A stretch of DNA of 8,857 nt, from assembly GCA_024642325.1 (NCBI GenBank), contig JAHEBI010000073.1:1-8857 (forward strand), written 5' to 3'. The stretch comes from Eudoraea sp. (GTDB lineage: Bacteria > Bacteroidota > Bacteroidia > Flavobacteriales > Flavobacteriaceae). The position numbers were made by a program, and so were the translations under genes. Below are positions 6,531-8,857 of this stretch, one piece after another (the first letter of the stretch is position 1; each line of letters begins with the position of its first letter). The notes beneath the pieces were generated by a model that searched no databases, was not told the DNA's origin, and was given only the letters and a program-made list of their open reading frames with translations.

Positions 6531-7718
6531 TTAATCTATAATCTTAGTTACCTGACCGGCACCAACGGTTCTACCACCTTCACGGATAGCAAACCTAAGC
6601 CCTTCACTTAAAGCGATAGGCTGGATCAAGTCTACAGTAATAGTTAAGTTATCACCAGGCATTACCATTTCAACACCACTAGGAAGATTTATTGTTCCTG
6701 TAACATCCGTTGTTCTAACATAGAACTGAGGACGGTAGTTATTGTGGAATGGTGTATGACGACCACCTTCTTCTTTTTTAAGAATATACACCTCTGCTTC
6801 AAATTTAGCATGAGGCTTAACAGAACCTGGCTTACAAATAACCATTCCTCTGCTAATCTGTGATTTTTCAATACCTCTCAATAAAATACCAACGTTATCA
6901 CCAGCTTCTCCTCTATCCAAAATTTTACGGAACATCTCTACCCCGGTAATAGTAGAAGTCAATTTTTCAGCACCCATACCAATGATTTCAACAGGGTCAC
7001 CAGTATTGGCAATTCCGGTTTCTATACGACCAGTTGCAACAGTACCACGACCAGTAATTGTAAATACATCTTCAACAGGCATTAAGAAATCTTTTTCAAC
7101 ATCTCTTTTTGGCAATTCAATCCATTCGTCAACAGCATTCATTAACTCCATAACTGTATCCACCCATTTTTGCTCACCATTTAAGGCGCCCAAAGCTGAT
7201 CCTGAAATAACAGGTCCGTTATCACCATCGTACTCATAGAAAGACAGAAGCTCTCTAACTTCCATTTCAACAAGTTCCAACAACTCCTCATCATCAACCA
7301 TATCTACCTTATTCAAGAAAACAACCATTCTTGGAATACCTACCTGACGGCCTAATAGTATATGCTCTCTGGTTTGAGGCATTGGACCATCTGTGGCAGC
7401 AACCACCAAAATAGCTCCGTCCATTTGCGCAGCACCTGTTACCATGTTCTTCACGTAATCCGCGTGACCAGGACAATCTACATGTGCGTAATGACGGTTT
7501 GCCGTTGAATATTCAACGTGAGACGTATTAATTGTAATACCTCGTTCCTTTTCTTCAGGAGCGTTGTCGATTGAATCGAAACTTCTCACTTCAGAAAGTC
7601 CAGCGTTTGCTAAAACAGTAGTAATAGCAGCAGTTAATGTAGTTTTACCGTGATCCACGTGTCCAATAGTACCAATATTTAAGTGTGGTTTGGAACGATC
7701 AAAAGTTGCCTTTGCCAT
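6531..7718 (-). CDS. tuf: elongation factor Tu
   Basis: EF-Tu (395 residues) carries aminoacyl-tRNA to the ribosomal A site and hydrolyses GTP after codon recognition. Domain 1 (about 1-205) has all GTPase motifs: P-loop GHVDHGKT at 19-26, switch I RGITINTS with T62, DCPGH at 81-85 with the catalytic H85, NKVD at 136-139, and SAL at 174-176. Domains 2 and 3 follow to the end at VGAGQVTKIID. The first residues, MAKATFDRSKPHLNIGTIGH, are characteristic of Bacteroidetes. The start at 7718 lacks a Shine-Dalgarno sequence. It lies 61 bases after tRNA-Thr(GGU), in which I see no promoter, so it is probably read from the promoter upstream of the tRNA cluster. A strong hairpin follows the stop codon. 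Confidence 0.99.
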   Translation of the reverse strand: MAKATFDRSKPHLNIGTIGHVDHGKTTLTAAITTVLANAGLSEVRSFDSIDNAPEEKERGITINTSHVEYSTANRHYAHVDCPGHADYVKNMVTGAAQMDGAILVVAATDGPMPQTREHILLGRQVGIPRMVVFLNKVDMVDDEELLELVEMEVRELLSFYEYDGDNGPVISGSALGALNGEQKWVDTVMELMNAVDEWIELPKRDVEKDFLMPVEDVFTITGRGTVATGRIETGIANTGDPVEIIGMGAEKLTSTITGVEMFRKILDRGEAGDNVGILLRGIEKSQISRGMVICKPGSVKPHAKFEAEVYILKKEEGGRHTPFHNNYRPQFYVRTTDVTGTINLPSGVEMVMPGDNLTITVDLIQPIALSEGLRFAIREGGRTVGAGQVTKIID

Positions 7719-7779
7719 TTTGAATGAATTTAATCTTAGTTTATATTAGTTTATAATAATTAATGCCTAATTCTTTTTG

Positions 7780-7851
7780 AGCCAACGACGGGAATTGAAC
7801 CCGTGACCTCTTCCTTACCAAGGAAACGCTCTACCCCTGAGCTACGTCGGC
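7780..7851 (-). tRNA. trnT: tRNA-Thr (anticodon GGU)
   Basis: The 72-base cloverleaf has anticodon loop TTGGTAA between TTTCC and GGAAG, giving anticodon GGU. Acceptor GCCGACG/CGTTGGC pairs fully with one G4-U69 wobble. The T-loop is TTCAATT with stem ACGGG/CCCGT. The discriminator is U73 and CCA is not encoded. It is the last of the four clustered tRNAs, immediately before tuf, the position of thrT before tufB in E. coli. Confidence 0.97.
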
Positions 7852-7935
7852 TTATGGGTCTCCAGGTTTTATATTTTGATATTAAGGTTAAATCTTCCCC
7901 TGATCAAAACAGCATGCGTTAACTCAATTTCTTTG

Positions 7936-8008
7936 AGCGGGAGACCGGGTTCGAACCGGCGACATTCAGCTTGGAAGGCTGACGCTCTACCAACTGAGCT
8001 ACTCCCGC
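7936..8008 (-). tRNA. trnG: tRNA-Gly (anticodon UCC)
   Basis: The 73-base cloverleaf has anticodon loop CTTCCAA between TCAGC and GCTGA, giving anticodon UCC. The acceptor GCGGGAG/CTCCCGC is perfect, the T-loop is TTCGAAC and the discriminator is U73, as usual for glycine. CCA is not encoded. An 84-base spacer with no gene separates it from tRNA-Thr(GGU). Confidence 0.98.
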
Positions 8009-8144
8009 ATTATTAATTTTCAATATTTCACAATCCTACTTAACATCTTTCGCCTTCAGATTGAGAACAAAACCCGACGCCATATTTATCTGGTTTTAGA
8101 TTTACAACAACATTATTCAACATACTGCTCTCAAAAACCAGTTG
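8009..8144 (-). other. 136-base spacer between tRNA-Tyr and tRNA-Gly with complementary segments
   Basis: This is the longest gene-free stretch in the window. It contains no start-to-stop frame of note and no TAnnTTTG promoter. AAAACCAG (8134-8141) and CTGGTTTT (8090-8097) are complementary over 8 bp. CTGCTCTC (8125-8132) is complementary to GAGAGCAG at 8149-8156, inside the tRNA-Tyr gene. The two pairings interleave and could form a pseudoknot in the precursor RNA (see findings). Confidence 0.4.
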
Positions 8145-8226
8145 TGGGGAGAGCAGGATTCGAACCTGCGAAGGTAAAACCAACAGATTTACAGTCTGTC
8201 CTCGTTGGCCGCTTGAGTATCTCCCC
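8145..8226 (-). tRNA. trnY: tRNA-Tyr (anticodon GUA)
   Basis: This is an 82-base class II tRNA with a long variable arm. The anticodon loop CTGTAAA between ACAGA and TCTGT gives anticodon GUA. The acceptor GGGGAGA/TCTCCCC is perfect, the T-arm is GCAGG-TTCGAAT-CCTGC and the discriminator is A73. CCA is not encoded (CAA follows). It lies 24 bases after tRNA-Thr(UGU). Confidence 0.98.
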
Positions 8227-8250
8227 TCCTTGCATTTATATGAACTTACG

Positions 8251-8324
8251 AGCCGATGGAGGGACTCGAACCCACGACCTGCTGATTACAAATCAGCTGC
8301 TCTAGCCAGCTGAGCTACATCGGC
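8251..8324 (-). tRNA. trnT: tRNA-Thr (anticodon UGU)
   Basis: The 74-base cloverleaf has anticodon loop TTTGTAA between GCTGA and TCAGC, giving anticodon UGU. The acceptor GCCGATG/CATCGGC is perfect. The T-stem GTGGG/CCCTC contains a U50-U64 mismatch. The discriminator is U73, as in the other tRNA-Thr here, and CCA is not encoded. It is the first tRNA after the promoter, equivalent in position to thrU of E. coli. Confidence 0.97.
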
Positions 8325-8344
8325 TTTTTAAAGCCTTTTAAAGC
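8322..8344 (-). repeat. tandem 9-base repeat and palindrome in the tRNA-cluster leader
   Basis: TTTTAAAGC occurs at 8326-8334 and again at 8336-8344, a 10-base period. Overlapping it, GGCTTT-TT-AAAGCC (8322-8335) is a palindrome that reaches the first three bases of tRNA-Thr(UGU). The leader RNA could therefore pair with the tRNA 5' end before RNase P cleavage. The stretch is only 23 bases, so chance is possible. Confidence 0.45.
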
Positions 8345-8346
8345 AT

Positions 8347-8373
8347 AAAAAAGTCCGCTATTTCTAACGGACT
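8347..8373 (-). terminator. Rho-independent terminator downstream of hpf
   Basis: In the minus-strand RNA, AGUCCGUUA (8373-8365) pairs with UAGCGGACU (8360-8352) over 9 bp with one U-G wobble, closed by a GAAA tetraloop. A run of six U follows (8352-8347, the first being in the stem). The wobble is a C-A mismatch on the plus strand, so the element acts in the hpf direction. It sits 37 bases after the hpf stop and overlaps the promoter region of the tRNA-tuf operon. Confidence 0.85.
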
Positions 8374-8374
8374 G

Positions 8375-8405
8375 CAAATGTAGATAATTATTTTTTTAAT
8401 CAAAA
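8375..8405 (-). promoter_or_regulatory. Bacteroidetes-type promoter of the tRNA-tuf operon
   Basis: On the minus strand TACATTTG (8382-8375) matches the Bacteroidetes -7 consensus TAnnTTTG exactly. TTG (8403-8401, in a TTTTG run) lies 18 bases upstream, within the 17-23 spacing reported for Flavobacterium. It begins just after the hpf stop codon. The start point should fall a few bases downstream, about 8367-8372, leaving a leader of roughly 45 bases before tRNA-Thr(UGU). It is the only intergenic TAnnTTTG match I found in the window. Confidence 0.75.
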
Positions 8406-8410
8406 CTATT

Positions 8411-8728
8411 TTACAAAAATTTTAAAGAGGGCTGAAACCTTGGTTTTTTCTTCTTTTTGACCAATTTTCTTTCCAAAGATTCACAGGCAGAATCAATAGC
8501 CTCCTCAAAAGATTTGCATTGCTTTTTTACTACAAAGGTATCTTTTGGAATATGTAGTTTAATATCAACCATTTTATTTTCTTTTTCACTAGTATTTTCA
8601 ACCTTCAAAAACACATCAGCACTCACAATCTTATCATAAAAAAGTTCCAGCTTATCTAAACGTGATTGACTGAAATTTAGAAGCTTTGCGTCAGCATTAA
8701 AATTTACTGCTTGTGTATTTACCTTCAT
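8411..8728 (-). CDS. hpf: ribosome hibernation-promoting factor, short HPF/RaiA type
   Basis: This protein of 105 residues belongs to the HPF/YfiA family, which binds the 30S decoding region and stops translation in starved or stationary cells. The fold is visible as an N-terminal beta strand (MKVNTQAVNF), a helix (about 14-33, ending LELFYDKI), strands with the conserved VFLKVENTSEKENK segment, then IPKDTFVVKKQCKSFEEAIDSACESLERKL. A basic tail follows (KKKKKPRF). The C-terminal dimerisation domain of long HPF is absent, so this is the short form. It lies 39 bases after the recombinase gene. I see no promoter of its own, so it may be co-transcribed with that gene. An intrinsic terminator follows. 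Confidence 0.93.
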   Translation of the reverse strand: MKVNTQAVNFNADAKLLNFSQSRLDKLELFYDKIVSADVFLKVENTSEKENKMVDIKLHIPKDTFVVKKQCKSFEEAIDSACESLERKLVKKKKKPRFQPSLKFL

Positions 8729-8767
8729 AAGTTGACTATTTTAGGTTAAACATTAGGAAAGAACGTA

Positions 8768-8857
8768 TTACTGTTTTTTGCTCCTTGGATGAGCAGATGT
8801 ATGTACTTTTTTTAGTTCGGCTATACTATTATGGGTGTATACCTGAGTAGATGCCAA
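8768..8857 (-). CDS. tyrosine recombinase XerC/XerD type, C-terminal 29 residues
   Basis: Only the last 29 codons and the stop are inside the window; the rest lies beyond 8857. The fragment begins LASTQVYTHNS, the segment around the catalytic tyrosine (codon 8837-8839), and continues ELKKVH to a basic end, HPRSKKQ. This matches the C-terminus of chromosomal XerC/XerD recombinases, which resolve chromosome dimers at dif. In flavobacteria such a gene commonly precedes hpf, which favours a resident Xer protein over a mobile-element integrase. The fragment is too short to choose between XerC and XerD. Confidence 0.88.
   Translation of the reverse strand: MASTQVYTHNSIAELKKVHTSAHPRSKKQ

Noticed and set aside
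7857..7946. Complementarity of GGTCTCC (7857-7863) to GGAGACC (7940-7946) in the tRNA-Gly 3' end
   Set aside because: Only 7 bp over a 76-base loop, with no second supporting pairing; not distinguishable from chance.
6689..8639. Open frames overlapping tuf and hpf (6689-6871, 6982-7239, 8457-8639)
   Set aside because: They are alternative readings of tuf and hpf without protein-like features.
8768..8857. Tyrosine recombinase fragment as evidence of a genomic island next to the tRNA genes
   Set aside because: The fragment looks like a chromosomal Xer protein in its usual place before hpf, and no direct repeat of a tRNA 3' end or other attachment-site signal is present in the window.

Overview
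The window is a piece of the core transcription and translation cluster of a Bacteroidota bacterium, most probably a member of Flavobacteriia. Three things support this. The RpoB, EF-Tu, L7/L12 and HPF sequences read like flavobacterial family members. The start regions are A/T-rich and show no Shine-Dalgarno sequence. The one clear promoter is of the Bacteroidetes type (TTG-N18-TAnnTTTG). The DNA is A+T-rich, and every gene I can support lies on the minus strand, so transcription runs from high to low coordinates.

In transcription order: the last 29 codons of a XerC/XerD-type tyrosine recombinase (8768-8857); hpf, a short ribosome hibernation factor (8411-8728); an intrinsic terminator overlapping a promoter (8347-8405); four tRNA genes, Thr(UGU), Tyr(GUA), Gly(UCC) and Thr(GGU) (8324 down to 7780); tuf for EF-Tu (6531-7718); tRNA-Trp(CCA) (6392-6464); secE (6096-6281); nusG (5529-6080); rplK (5020-5457); rplA (4308-4997); rplJ (3773-4288); rplL (3335-3718); and the first 1067 codons of rpoB (1-3201), whose 3' end lies beyond the window.

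The tRNA-tuf-secE-nusG-rplKAJL-rpoB order is the same as the thrU-tyrU-glyT-thrT-tufB-secE-nusG-rplKAJL-rpoB run of E. coli, with tRNA-Trp added between tuf and secE. The genes belong together functionally. The tRNAs are delivered to the ribosome by EF-Tu. L11, L10 and L7/L12 form the factor-binding stalk and L1 the opposite stalk. SecE is part of the translocon, NusG couples RNA polymerase to the ribosome, RpoB is the polymerase beta subunit, and HPF silences idle ribosomes.

There is no new enzyme system, mobile element, CRISPR array or foreign island here. What deserves a second look is RNA architecture in the spacers: a promoter embedded in the hpf terminator, a 25-bp imperfect hairpin filling the tuf/tRNA-Trp spacer, a hairpin pair between rplL and rpoB, a possible pseudoknot involving the 3' end of pre-tRNA-Tyr, and a hairpin before rplK. 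No gene-free stretch exceeds 136 bases.
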